The notes below the pieces were generated by a model. That model had not been told where the DNA came from and did no database searches. It saw only the letters and a list, made by a program, of their open reading frames with translations. Below are positions 33,114 through 41,079 of a stretch of 64,000 nt of DNA, piece by piece. Within the stretch, counting starts at the first letter, position 1; each line of letters opens with the position of its first letter. Origin of the DNA: Bordetella genomosp. 9 (GTDB lineage: Bacteria > Pseudomonadota > Gammaproteobacteria > Burkholderiales > Burkholderiaceae_B); NCBI RefSeq assembly GCF_002261425.1, contig NZ_NEVJ01000003.1, positions 310,001-374,000 on the forward strand, in the 5' to 3' direction. The position numbers and the translations under genes are program-made.

Positions 33114-34183
33114 TTGGCCGCCTTTGCCTGCGCGCGCACGGCATCGGCATCGAAATCGTTGATCTGCTTGATGAACTCGTTGGAAAAGATCTTGTCCACC
33201 GGCACGTTCGCCGACGGATATTCGCCCGCGGCCGCCATGGCCTGGATGCCGGCGGTGATGGCCTTCAGGTCGTAATAGCCGGGCACGCGCGGCTGGCCGG
33301 ACGGGGTGTAGAGCACGCGCTGCAGGCGCCGGCTGAGCAGCGTGGCCTGGTCCTTCAGCGCCTGGGCCTCGTCGCCAGCCGGCTTGGACTGCGGATTGGC
33401 GCGCCAGAAGGCCCGCACGCAGAATTCCGGGTTGGCGACGCAGGCGACCTGCGCCTTGGTGTAGGCGCGGGCGAAGCGCACCATCAGGTCGGGATGGTCG
33501 CGGAAGGTGTCCACATGGGCGATGAAGCCGTTGCCCGCGGTTTCGGCGAAGACGGACGGATAGGCGATGCGGCGGATCGGCGTGCCGGACATCTCCAGCA
33601 TGTCGTTCCAGCTGCTATTGAAGTTCAGCGCCTCCACCTTCCCGGTCTTCAATGCCTGGAAGCCGGCGGCGAGCGCGCCCACGGCCACGTAGTCCACGTC
33701 CTTGCCGGGCGTCAGGCCGGCGGTGCGCAGCGCGGCGCGGCCGCCGGGTATGGTGCCCCAGGTCAGCGCGCCGACGCCGATCTGCTTGCCCTTGAAGTCG
33801 GCCAGCGTCTTGACGGGCGAATTGGCCAGCACGGCGAATTCCATGGTGTTGCCCGGTACGCCGTTATAGAAGTAGCGTAACGGCAGGATGTCCTTGCCGC
33901 TGAAATAGCTGGAGATGACCGGTTCGGATGTCGGATAGCCGAAGGTGACGCGCTTGCTCGCGACCTGCGGCAGCAGGGCGCCCGCGCCCTGGAAGACGAT
34001 GGTCTTGACCGACAGGTTTTCCTGCTTGAAATAGCCGAGCTCGTCGGCGGCGGCGTAGGGCGCGCCGTCATGCACGGCGGGCGGGATGGCCAGCGCGACG
34101 GTGACTTCGTCGACGGCATGGGCAGGCGCCGCGGCCAGGGCGGCGACTAGCCCGCCCAGCGCGATTACGGAGGGGAAACGCAT
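33110..34183 (-). CDS. ABC transporter substrate-binding protein (NMT1/SsuA/TauA type)
   Basis: A 357-residue periplasmic receptor with a signal peptide (LAAAPAHA) and an NMT1-like fold opening VTVALAIPPAVHDGAPYAAA. FGYPTSEPVISSYFSGKD and a GAQVASKR-like early loop match the class, but the ligand cannot be named. Three cysteines (two near residues 250-257 in CVANPEFC) could form a disulfide. It starts 14 bases after the CoA ligase stop and overlaps the BAAT-type hydrolase by four bases. Confidence 0.88.
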   Translation of the reverse strand: MRFPSVIALGGLVAALAAAPAHAVDEVTVALAIPPAVHDGAPYAAADELGYFKQENLSVKTIVFQGAGALLPQVASKRVTFGYPTSEPVISSYFSGKDILPLRYFYNGVPGNTMEFAVLANSPVKTLADFKGKQIGVGALTWGTIPGGRAALRTAGLTPGKDVDYVAVGALAAGFQALKTGKVEALNFNSSWNDMLEMSGTPIRRIAYPSVFAETAGNGFIAHVDTFRDHPDLMVRFARAYTKAQVACVANPEFCVRAFWRANPQSKPAGDEAQALKDQATLLSRRLQRVLYTPSGQPRVPGYYDLKAITAGIQAMAAAGEYPSANVPVDKIFSNEFIKQINDFDADAVRAQAKAAK

Positions 34184-34197
34184 GGAAAGTCCTTTTT

Positions 34198-35715
34198 TCA
34201 GTGGTCGCCCTGGCCCAGGCGGGATGCCGCGTCGCGCAGCAGTTGATTGCGGTCGATCTTGTTGGTGGACGCCAGCGGCAGGTGGTCGACGAACCAGACC
34301 TGCCGCGGATGCTGGTAGGCCGGCGCGTGTTCCAGCGCGTAGCGCTTGATCTCTTCGGCGTCGGCGTGGTGGCCGGCGCGCAGGACGATGTAGGCCACCG
34401 GTTTCTGGCCCTTGATGTCGTCTTCCACCGGGACGACGGCGGCCTGCTGCACGGCGGGATGCTGTTCCAGCATCTTCTCCACTTCGCCCGGGTAGATGTT
34501 TTCGCCGCCGCTGACGAACATGTCGTCGCGCCGGCCGACGAAGGTGTAGAAGCCGTCCGCGTCGCGGCGGAATACGTCGCCGGTCGAATAGTAGCCGTCA
34601 GGCGTGAACGGGTTGGCCAGGTCGGGGCGCTGGTGATAGCCCAGCATCAGGCCGGGGCTTTTCATTTCCAGGATGCCCTGGTCGGGGCCGTCGCCCGGTC
34701 CGGGCGCCAGGCGCAGCGAGACTTCCGGATGCGCGTGGCCCACGGAGGTCGTCGGCGTCGGCAGGCCTTGCGGATGCGGGCCGAAGACGACCGGACCGCC
34801 TTCCGTGGTGCCGAAGGCGTTGATGACGCGCGCGTTGGGCAGCATGGCGTGGATCTGCGCCAGCAGGCTGGCGCTGACCGGCGCCGATCCCATGCGGATC
34901 ACCTTGACCGACGACAGGTCGGTGCGGGACAGCAGGTCGCGCTCGCGCAGCATCATGGCGATCATCGGCGGCACGGCGGTCAGCCAGGTACAGCGGTAGC
35001 GTTCGATGCAGCGGATATAGGCCTGCGCCGTGAACTGCGGCAGCAGCACCGTGGTGGCATGGCTGCCCACCGACAGGAAGGCCAGGGCCAGCGCGTTCAT
35101 GTGGTACAGCGGCGCGGCGATCAGCGCCCGCTCGTCGTTCAGCGGGGTGGCCTTGCGGCGCGTCTGCACCGTCCACAGATGGCTGGCGTGCGACAGCAGC
35201 ACGCCCTTGGGCCGTCCGGTGGAGCCGGAGGTGTACAGCATCAGCGCCACGTCGTCCGGCTTGGGACGGTAGGCGGGCTGCTTGCCGGGCCGCAGGAAGT
35301 CCTGGAAGGGATCGGCGTGCGCCGAGGCTTCCATGGGTATCGCTTCGAGGCCGGCGGGAAGGCTGGGGCGGCGGGCTTCGTCGAACAGGACGAGGCGGGC
35401 GCCGCTGTCTTCCAGGACGAAGGCGATGGTGGAGGCCGGGAACTTGAAGTTCACCGGCACGGCCACTAGCCCGGCGCGCATGATGCCCATCACCGCCGCC
35501 ACGTAACGCACCGAATTGGCGGACAGCAGCGCGATGCGGTCGCCCGTGGCGTAGCCGCGCGCGCGCAGCGCCTGCGCCACGCCTTCCGCCAATGCATCGA
35601 GCTCGGCGTAGGTGTACCGCGCCTCATGCAGTTCGGCGTCCACGCCTATCATGGCGATCCGCGCCGGATCGGCCGACGGATCGATCAGGTCGCCAAGGTT
35701 GTACGGTGTATGCAT
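34198..35715 (-). CDS. acyl-CoA ligase, AMP-forming
   Basis: A 505-residue adenylate-forming enzyme with the phosphate loop LYTSGSTGRPKGV, the motif NAFGTTEGG, hinge GRRDDMFVSGGENIYP and the catalytic lysine in LASTNKIDRNQLL. It should activate a carboxylic acid with CoA; the sequence type is seen in both fatty-acid and aromatic/phenylpropanoid ligases, so the acid cannot be named. It sits between the thioesterase gene (with an intergenic repeat in the 142-base gap) and the second ABC receptor. Together with two importers this suggests uptake followed by CoA activation. Confidence 0.9.
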   Translation of the reverse strand: MHTPYNLGDLIDPSADPARIAMIGVDAELHEARYTYAELDALAEGVAQALRARGYATGDRIALLSANSVRYVAAVMGIMRAGLVAVPVNFKFPASTIAFVLEDSGARLVLFDEARRPSLPAGLEAIPMEASAHADPFQDFLRPGKQPAYRPKPDDVALMLYTSGSTGRPKGVLLSHASHLWTVQTRRKATPLNDERALIAAPLYHMNALALAFLSVGSHATTVLLPQFTAQAYIRCIERYRCTWLTAVPPMIAMMLRERDLLSRTDLSSVKVIRMGSAPVSASLLAQIHAMLPNARVINAFGTTEGGPVVFGPHPQGLPTPTTSVGHAHPEVSLRLAPGPGDGPDQGILEMKSPGLMLGYHQRPDLANPFTPDGYYSTGDVFRRDADGFYTFVGRRDDMFVSGGENIYPGEVEKMLEQHPAVQQAAVVPVEDDIKGQKPVAYIVLRAGHHADAEEIKRYALEHAPAYQHPRQVWFVDHLPLASTNKIDRNQLLRDAASRLGQGDH

Positions 35716-35799
35716 ATCAATCGCCTAAAACTGTGCGTTTCACCCGTGCCGCGATGGTGCCGCCGATCGGGGACGCCGCGGATCCGGGTCCCCCGGTCC

Positions 35800-35851
35800 G
35801 CCGGCGTCGCCCCCCTTGGAGGGGGGAAGCGCGCAGCGCTTCGGGGGGTGG
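35800..35851. repeat. intergenic REP-like palindromic element
   Basis: Nested dyads CCCCCC/GGGGGG (35810-35815/35821-35826) and AAGCGC/GCGCTT (35827-35832/35836-35841), followed by a CGGGGGGTGGGC tract, fill the gap between the thioesterase and CoA ligase genes. From memory, similar elements are scattered between genes in Bordetella, Achromobacter and relatives. It could act as an mRNA processing or partial termination signal. Only one copy is in this window. Confidence 0.6.
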
Positions 35852-35857
35852 GCTTTA

Positions 35858-36274
35858 CTACACAGCCGTGGAGTAGACGCCGCGGCCGCTGGCCACGAGT
35901 TTTCCGTCCTTGTCGAAGACCTGCGCTTCGGCGACCGACACCTGCGATCCGAACTTGATGACCTTGCCCTTGGCGGTCAGGTCGCCCTGGAAGGCGGCGC
36001 GGTGGTAATCCACGCGCAGGTCGATGGTCGGCACGCCCCGGCCGGTGCTGGAGACCAGCGCCCAGTCGGCCGTCAGGTCCACCAGCGCGGCCAGGATCCC
36101 GCCGTGGGTGTAGCCCTTTTCGGCATTGACCACCCACTCCTCGCGCCACTTGGCCTTGAGTTCGATCTCGCCCGTCCCGACGGACAGGACCTCGATGCCC
36201 AGCCACTGGTGGTAAGGCCCGCGCAGCAGTTTCGCCTGGATGTCTTCCTTGGTGGGGAGCGTTTTTTCGGTCAT
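35858..36274 (-). CDS. PaaI-type hotdog thioesterase
   Basis: A 138-residue single-domain hotdog thioesterase that should hydrolyse an acyl- or aryl-CoA. The motif GYTHGGILAALVDLTADWAL, with the HGG turn and an acidic residue in the helix, matches the PaaI/4HBT-II class. ATG 36274 (MTEKTLPTKEDI) is chosen because the 32 residues before it are Arg/Pro-rich and come from repeat DNA. It may rescue CoA from dead-end thioesters made by the neighbouring CoA ligase. Confidence 0.87.
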   Translation of the reverse strand: MTEKTLPTKEDIQAKLLRGPYHQWLGIEVLSVGTGEIELKAKWREEWVVNAEKGYTHGGILAALVDLTADWALVSSTGRGVPTIDLRVDYHRAAFQGDLTAKGKVIKFGSQVSVAEAQVFDKDGKLVASGRGVYSTAV

Positions 36275-36315
36275 GGTTATTTCCGTATCTCTGGTATTCG
36301 GTTGTCTGTGTGATC

Positions 36316-36351
36316 TTCCGTATGGCTTTCCGCATGGCCTTCCGCATGGCT
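36316..36351. repeat. three tandem 12-base repeats
   Basis: TTCCGTATGGCT, TTCCGCATGGCC and TTCCGCATGGCT follow one another in the 123-base gap between the alcohol dehydrogenase and thioesterase genes, with a degenerate fourth unit after. They may have arisen by slippage. On the minus strand they would encode an Arg/Pro/Gly-type peptide, but I see no gene there. Confidence 0.75.
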
Positions 36352-36397
36352 CTCCATGCCGCCGGGGCACCCGCCCCGGACGTGGCCACGGCGCGCG

Positions 36398-37414
36398 TCA
36401 GGGATTGACGATCACCTTGCCCAGCACTTCGCGGTCGCGGATCAGGGCCAGGCCTTCGGCGGCCTGTTCCAGCGGCACGGCGCGGTCGATCAGCGGATCG
36501 ACGGTGCCTTCCGACACCATGTCCAGCAAGGCCTTCAGGTTCTCGTCGTAGAAGCTGTTCGAACCCTTGATGTTCAGCTCGAAGCTCCACACGTAGCGCA
36601 GGTCTTCCTTGGGATCATGGCCGGCCGTCGCGCCGCACACCAGCAGCGTGCCGCCGCGCTTCAGGCACTTCAGCGAAGGCAGCCAGGTATCGCCGCCCGT
36701 AAAGTTGATGACCACGTCCACGCCGCCCTCGTAGTTGCGGCGTTGGGGCTTGCCGTACTGGCCGATGGCCCACTTGCTGAAATCCGTTTCGCGGTAGTTG
36801 ATCAGGTGGTCGGCGCCCAGCGACTTCAAGCCCTGCAGCTTGGAATCGCTGCCGGCGCAGGCGATGACTTCCGCGCCCAGCTGCTTGGCCAGGATGACGC
36901 AGGCGGTGCCCACGCCGCCGCTGGCGCCCAGCACCACCACCTTGTCGCCGGCCTTGACCGTGTTGTGCGTGATCAGCATGCGGTGCGCGGTGCCGTAGGC
37001 CACCGGCAGGGCCGCGGCATCGTCGAAGCTGACGTTGTCCGGCATGGCGATCAGCTGCCCGGCCGACACCAGGCAGTATTCGGCCATGCCGCCGTCCAGC
37101 ATCTCGCCCATCAGGCCCTTGCCCTTGTTCAGCGGGTTGACCAGCACGCGGTCGCCAACCTTCCAGCCTTCCACGCCTTCGCCGACTTCGGCGATTTCAC
37201 CGGCCATGTCCAGGCCGATCACCACCGGCAGCGGCACCTTGATACCGGGCATGCCCTGTACCGTGAACACGTCGTGATAGTTGAACGACGACGCGCGCAC
37301 GCGGATGACGACGTGGCCCGCCGTGACGGCGGGCACCGGCTTGTCCGTCACGACGTGGAGTTGGTCGAGTCCGCCGTGCTGGTCCAGGACCAGGGCTTTC
37401 ATGGTTTTGTTCAT
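36398..37414 (-). CDS. medium-chain alcohol dehydrogenase / quinone oxidoreductase-like
   Basis: A 338-residue MDR-family oxidoreductase. The N-terminal half has FNYHDVFTVQGMPGIKVPLP and GLDMAGEIAEVGEGVEGWKVGDRV, and the Rossmann fold has VVLGASGGVGTACVILAKQL. The usual catalytic-zinc Cys/His pair of alcohol dehydrogenases is not obvious (FNYHD replaces the zinc cysteine site), so enone or quinone reduction is as likely as alcohol oxidation. ATG 37414 has AAGGAAAAG upstream. It lies 47 bases after the receptor gene at 37462-38451. Confidence 0.85.
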   Translation of the reverse strand: MNKTMKALVLDQHGGLDQLHVVTDKPVPAVTAGHVVIRVRASSFNYHDVFTVQGMPGIKVPLPVVIGLDMAGEIAEVGEGVEGWKVGDRVLVNPLNKGKGLMGEMLDGGMAEYCLVSAGQLIAMPDNVSFDDAAALPVAYGTAHRMLITHNTVKAGDKVVVLGASGGVGTACVILAKQLGAEVIACAGSDSKLQGLKSLGADHLINYRETDFSKWAIGQYGKPQRRNYEGGVDVVINFTGGDTWLPSLKCLKRGGTLLVCGATAGHDPKEDLRYVWSFELNIKGSNSFYDENLKALLDMVSEGTVDPLIDRAVPLEQAAEGLALIRDREVLGKVIVNP

Positions 37415-37461
37415 GGATGCTTTTCCTTTGGTGCCGGCGAAAATGGCCGGGATAACTTGGA

Positions 37462-38451
37462 TTACTTGATGGATTTCGATTGCTGCCAAGGGCCCGTGAC
37501 GAACAGGTCGTCCTTCAGGGCGCCCTTGATGACACCGGTCTCGGTAAAGACCTGGTGTTCGCGCTTGAGCGTGTCGATGTCGGATTGCTCGAACGAAATG
37601 CGGTACATGTCGTTCCACAGTCCGGCGTAGACCTTGGCGTCGTTTTCCGGCAGGTTGGCCGATTTCTGCAGGATGGCGATGACCTCGGGCTGGTGGGTCT
37701 GCGCCCAGGCCAGGGCGTTGCGCATGCCGGCAAGCACGCGGGCGACGACTTCCGGATGGGCCTGCACGTATTCGCTGCGCACGGTGCCGATCCCGATGTA
37801 GGGCACCGAATCGCTCTTGGTCAGCTTGCGCCATTCGTCGGCGAAGCTGCCCAGCTTGGTCACCTTCAAATCGGTGAGCTGCGCCACCGTCACGGAACGC
37901 AGCGCCGACGCATCGACCTGTTTCTGCACCAGGAATTGCGCCAGCCTGGATTCGTTGCCGCCGACCAGCGAGAAGTCATTGGGCTTGATGCCGTAGTTGC
38001 CGGCCAGGATGGCCCCCGCGATTACCGCCACCGAACTGCCGGCGGGCGACATGCCCACCTTCTTGCCGCGCAACTGGTCCAGCGATTTGATCGGCGAGCC
38101 TTCCGGCACCACGAATTGCACGTCGGCCGGCTGGGTCGCGGCGAACACCTTCAAGGGCACGCCTTCGGCCGCGCTGCTGAACACGCCGGCGGCCGGCGCA
38201 CCGTAGGCCAGGTCGATGGAGTTGGACGCCAGCGCGCGCAGCGGCGCGTTGACGTCGGGAAAGCGCAGGAACTCGACGTCCAGGTTCTGCTGCTTGAGGA
38301 AAGGCGTGGCTTCCAGCACCGCGCCGAAACCCAGGCTGACGCCGCTGCTCCAATAGCCGATACGCACCTTGTCGGCAGCCTGCGCGCCGGTCGCGCCGGT
38401 GGCCGCGGCAAGCGCGAGCAGCGCGGCGAAAAGGGGTTTTCTCCATTGCAT
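37462..38451 (-). CDS. ABC transporter substrate-binding protein (NMT1/SsuA type)
   Basis: A 329-residue periplasmic receptor with a signal peptide (LFAALLALAAATGATGAQA) and the core KVRIGYWSSGVSLGFGAVLE, close to sulfonate/aliphatic-acid receptors of the SsuA class. Characteristic segments are VVPEGSPIKSLDQLRGKKVG and VGGNESRLAQFLVQ. It forms the second importer of this run with the permease (38508-39401) and ATPase (39398-40141). The gap of 56 bases to the permease gene contains no terminator. Confidence 0.9.
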   Translation of the reverse strand: MQWRKPLFAALLALAAATGATGAQAADKVRIGYWSSGVSLGFGAVLEATPFLKQQNLDVEFLRFPDVNAPLRALASNSIDLAYGAPAAGVFSSAAEGVPLKVFAATQPADVQFVVPEGSPIKSLDQLRGKKVGMSPAGSSVAVIAGAILAGNYGIKPNDFSLVGGNESRLAQFLVQKQVDASALRSVTVAQLTDLKVTKLGSFADEWRKLTKSDSVPYIGIGTVRSEYVQAHPEVVARVLAGMRNALAWAQTHQPEVIAILQKSANLPENDAKVYAGLWNDMYRISFEQSDIDTLKREHQVFTETGVIKGALKDDLFVTGPWQQSKSIK

Positions 38452-38507
38452 GATGTGGCTCCAGTGTGTCGGCGGGTTGGGTCGGTGAATGGGGCGTGGG
38501 CAACTCG

Positions 38508-39401
38508 TCAGAGCGGCTTCCAGCGGAAGAGCCGGCGTTCCAGCGGCTTGAGCAAGCCGCCTTCGAAGATCAGCATCAGCACCACCAGCAGCAATGTCCA
38601 GGCGAAGACCTGATCGGTCTGCACCAGATCGGCCGCCTGGCGCAGGCGATAACCGATGCCGTCGGAGGAGCCCAGCGTTTCGGCCACCAGCGACACCCGC
38701 CAGCCGAAACCAAAGGCCAGCCTGGCGCCCGAAAAGAAGTAGGGCAGGATGGTGGGCAGATAGATTTTCCGCAGGATCTGTGCCCGCGACATGCGGAAGC
38801 TGCGCGCCAGGTCCACGTGCAGCTTATCGACGTTCTGCGAGCCTTGCCAGACATTGGTGAGAATCAGCGGCATGGCCGTCATGAACACCACGAAAATGGT
38901 GGTGGCGTTGGAGATGCCGAACCAGATGATGGCGAAGACCGCCCAGATCGCCGACGACACGGTATTCATGACGGCCAGCAGGGGATCGAAAAAGGTCGCC
39001 AGCACGCGGCTGGAGCCCAATGCCAGCCCCAGCGGCGTGCCCACCACGGTGGCCAGCGCGAAGCCGATGACGATGCGCGTGAGCGTGGTCAGCACGTCGT
39101 GCGTGAAGGTCGCGGACTGCGCCAGGTTGACCAGCGCCTGCAAGACCTTTTCCGGACCCGGCAGCACGAAAGCGGGCACGTGCGAGGCGGCCATCGTCCA
39201 CAGCAGCAGGAATACGATGGCCAGCGCGGCGCGCTGCGCGAACAGCCAGCCCAGGCGGCGCCAGGGCCTGTCCGATGCCTGGGTGCGCGACAGGCTGATC
39301 GTGGACGCGCCGATGTCCGTCGCGCTCGCACCCAGGCCTTTGCCGGCGGCGACGCCGCGCACGGCGGTGCTGTCGGTACTGCCGTTGATCCCGTCGCTCA
39401 T
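38508..39401 (-). CDS. ABC transporter permease (SsuC/TauC type)
   Basis: A 297-residue permease with a 45-residue Ser/Gly-rich cytoplasmic N-terminus, about six hydrophobic helices and the coupling loop DKLHVDLARSFRMSRAQILR followed by YLPTILPYFFSGARLAFGF. ATG 39401 overlaps the ATPase stop by four bases. The long N-terminal extension is unusual for the family (typically about 260 residues), but the reading frame and overlap support it. Confidence 0.9.
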   Translation of the reverse strand: MSDGINGSTDSTAVRGVAAGKGLGASATDIGASTISLSRTQASDRPWRRLGWLFAQRAALAIVFLLLWTMAASHVPAFVLPGPEKVLQALVNLAQSATFTHDVLTTLTRIVIGFALATVVGTPLGLALGSSRVLATFFDPLLAVMNTVSSAIWAVFAIIWFGISNATTIFVVFMTAMPLILTNVWQGSQNVDKLHVDLARSFRMSRAQILRKIYLPTILPYFFSGARLAFGFGWRVSLVAETLGSSDGIGYRLRQAADLVQTDQVFAWTLLLVVLMLIFEGGLLKPLERRLFRWKPL

Positions 39402-40141
39402 TCCTGCACCTTCATGCGCAATTGGCGCGTCTGTTCGGCGACGTCGCGATCCGTGGGGTGACGCGGGCGCGCCAGCATGACGGGGTCGATCTCGCGGATG
39501 CGGCCCGGCCGCGGCGCCATCAGCACGATGCGGTCCGCCAGGATCACGGCCTCTTCGACGTCGTGCGTGACGAACAGCACGGTCATGTTCTTGATGCCAT
39601 GGATGCGCAGCACTTCGTGGTGCATCTGGGTGCGCGTCTGCGGGTCCAGCTTGGAAAACGGTTCGTCCATCAGCAGGACGTTGGGCTCCACCACCAGGCT
39701 GCGTGCCAGCGCGACGCGGCTGCGCATGCCGCCGGACAGCTGGTGCGGCCAGGCGTCGGCGAATCCCGCCAGGCCGACCAGGTCCAGCACCGCGTCGGCC
39801 CGGCGATGCCGCTCGGCCTTGGCGACATTGGTCGCTTCCAGGCCGAAGCCGACGTTGTCGCGCACGCTGCGCCAGGGCAGCAGGCGGTCTTCCTGGAACA
39901 GGTAGGCCATGCGCCGCCATTCGCGATAGGACGCCTGCGGCTGGCCGCCCAGCAGGATGTCGCCGCCATCGTAGGGCTCCAGGCCCGCGACCATGTTCAG
40001 CAGCGTGCTCTTGCCGCAGCCGGAAGGGCCGAGCAGGGCGACGATCTCGCCCTGGCCGACGCTGAAGGAAATATCGCGCAGGACTTCCAGCGCGCCGAAG
40101 TGCTTGGACAGGTGCCGTACATCCAAGGCATTGCCACTCAT
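39398..40141 (-). CDS. ABC transporter ATP-binding protein (SsuB/TauB type)
   Basis: A 247-residue ATPase with Walker A GPSGCGKST, Q-loop YLFQEDRLLPW, signature LSGGMRSR, Walker B LLMDEPFSKLD and switch histidine in LFVTHDVEEA. In the Walker B region the usual FGALD or FAALD is FSKLD. Its start overlaps the GntR stop and its stop overlaps the permease start, four bases each, so regulator and importer are translated as one unit. Confidence 0.93.
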   Translation of the reverse strand: MSGNALDVRHLSKHFGALEVLRDISFSVGQGEIVALLGPSGCGKSTLLNMVAGLEPYDGGDILLGGQPQASYREWRRMAYLFQEDRLLPWRSVRDNVGFGLEATNVAKAERHRRADAVLDLVGLAGFADAWPHQLSGGMRSRVALARSLVVEPNVLLMDEPFSKLDPQTRTQMHHEVLRIHGIKNMTVLFVTHDVEEAVILADRIVLMAPRPGRIREIDPVMLARPRHPTDRDVAEQTRQLRMKVQE

Positions 40142-40884
40142 CGTCCGCTCCCGTTCAGCCCCGCCGGAACGGGGATGATCGCCCCGGTCTGCGTGAGGCT
40201 GGCATAGAGTTTCTCCAGGGTCATGACCTGGAAGGTTTCGATATGGCGTCGGGCGATGGTCTCCGCTCGCTTGCCGTCGCCTTCGGCCAGCGCATCGATC
40301 ATGGCATTGTGGTCGTGCTTGATTTCCGGCTTGGTGCGTTGCACGCCGAAGCCCAGCGCCACCAGCCGCGACATCTCGTCCATCAACTGGCTGAGCAGCT
40401 TGTAAAGGCGGTCGTTGCCGCAGGCGGCCGCGATGGCCAGGTGGAAAGCCTTGTTGGCATCCATGAAGGCGTCGATCTGGTCGCTCAATTGCAGGACCGG
40501 GTGCTGGACGCGGCATGCGGCTTCCAGGCGGCGCAGCTGCTCGACGTCGACGCGTCCCGCGGCCAGGCGCGCCGCCAACGGTTCGACCTGCACGCGCAGC
40601 GTGAAGACTTCTTCGACGTCGCGCAGCGTGATCGGGGAAATCTGGTATCCCTTGCGTGGCTTGGATCGGACGAAGCCTTCCTGCGCCAGGCGCACCAGCG
40701 CGATGCGGCAACTGGTCTTGCGGATGCCGTAGGCCTGCATCAGTTCAGGCTCGGTCACGAAGGCGCCGGGCGCCAGCCGGCAAGACAGCACGTCGCGCCG
40801 GATGCGCGCATAGGCATCGTCGCCGGAGCTCACATCGGAGCGGGCGGCGGCGGGGCGGGCGGCCTGCAGGGCTGAAACGGGCAT
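40138..40884 (-). CDS. GntR-family regulator with FCD domain
   Basis: A 248-residue regulator of the FadR subgroup. The winged helix is at about residues 22-90 (GDDAYARIRRDVLSCRLAPG, then TEPELMQAYGIRKTSCRIAL), and an all-helical FCD domain follows with metal-ligand candidates in FHLAIAAACGN and the late RRHIETF. FCD regulators usually sense carboxylates, which fits the CoA ligase in the same run. It heads the eleven-gene minus-strand run. A perfect 21-base palindrome starts 19 bases upstream of its ATG and is the likely operator. Confidence 0.9.
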   Translation of the reverse strand: MPVSALQAARPAAARSDVSSGDDAYARIRRDVLSCRLAPGAFVTEPELMQAYGIRKTSCRIALVRLAQEGFVRSKPRKGYQISPITLRDVEEVFTLRVQVEPLAARLAAGRVDVEQLRRLEAACRVQHPVLQLSDQIDAFMDANKAFHLAIAAACGNDRLYKLLSQLMDEMSRLVALGFGVQRTKPEIKHDHNAMIDALAEGDGKRAETIARRHIETFQVMTLEKLYASLTQTGAIIPVPAGLNGSGR

Positions 40885-40903
40885 GGTGGCGGGGCTTCAT
40901 CCA

Positions 40904-40924
40904 CGCTGTGAGCAGCTCACAGCG
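40904..40924. promoter_or_regulatory. perfect palindrome, likely GntR operator
   Basis: Arms CGCTGTGAGC (40904-40913) and GCTCACAGCG (40915-40924) flank a single A, with no mismatch. The flanks CAC (40902-ish) and GTG extend partial symmetry. It sits 19 bases upstream of the GntR start codon. It contains TGTGA-N5-TCACA, one base short of the CRP spacing, so a CRP site is unlikely. Confidence 0.6.
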
Positions 40925-41079
40925 AGCGTGAAATAGGTCTACAACACCACCATTCTAGGGATGACCGGGGTAAAGGCTAACTAAGAAATTACCCTAAGCA
41001 TATGCCTGCAGCTTAGTTTGTTCGCGGGGAAATACCCCTGCCGGGAATAAGGGGGAAGGGTTTTCCCGGGCGAGCGTGG
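40925..41079. other. convergent-free gap with CTAAG motifs and a weak stem
   Basis: AACTAAG (40979-40985) and CTTAGTT (41012-41018) form a long-range dyad, with a third CTAAG at 40994. This AT-richer part may hold the promoter of the GntR run. CCGGGAA (41041-41047) can pair with TTCCCGG (41063-41069) beyond the cupin stop codon and may be a weak terminator, but no T-run follows. Confidence 0.3.

Noticed and set aside
40907..40921. A CRP/FNR site (TGTGA...TCACA)
   Set aside because: The half-sites are 5 bases apart rather than 6, and the dyad is a longer perfect palindrome next to a GntR gene, which explains it better.
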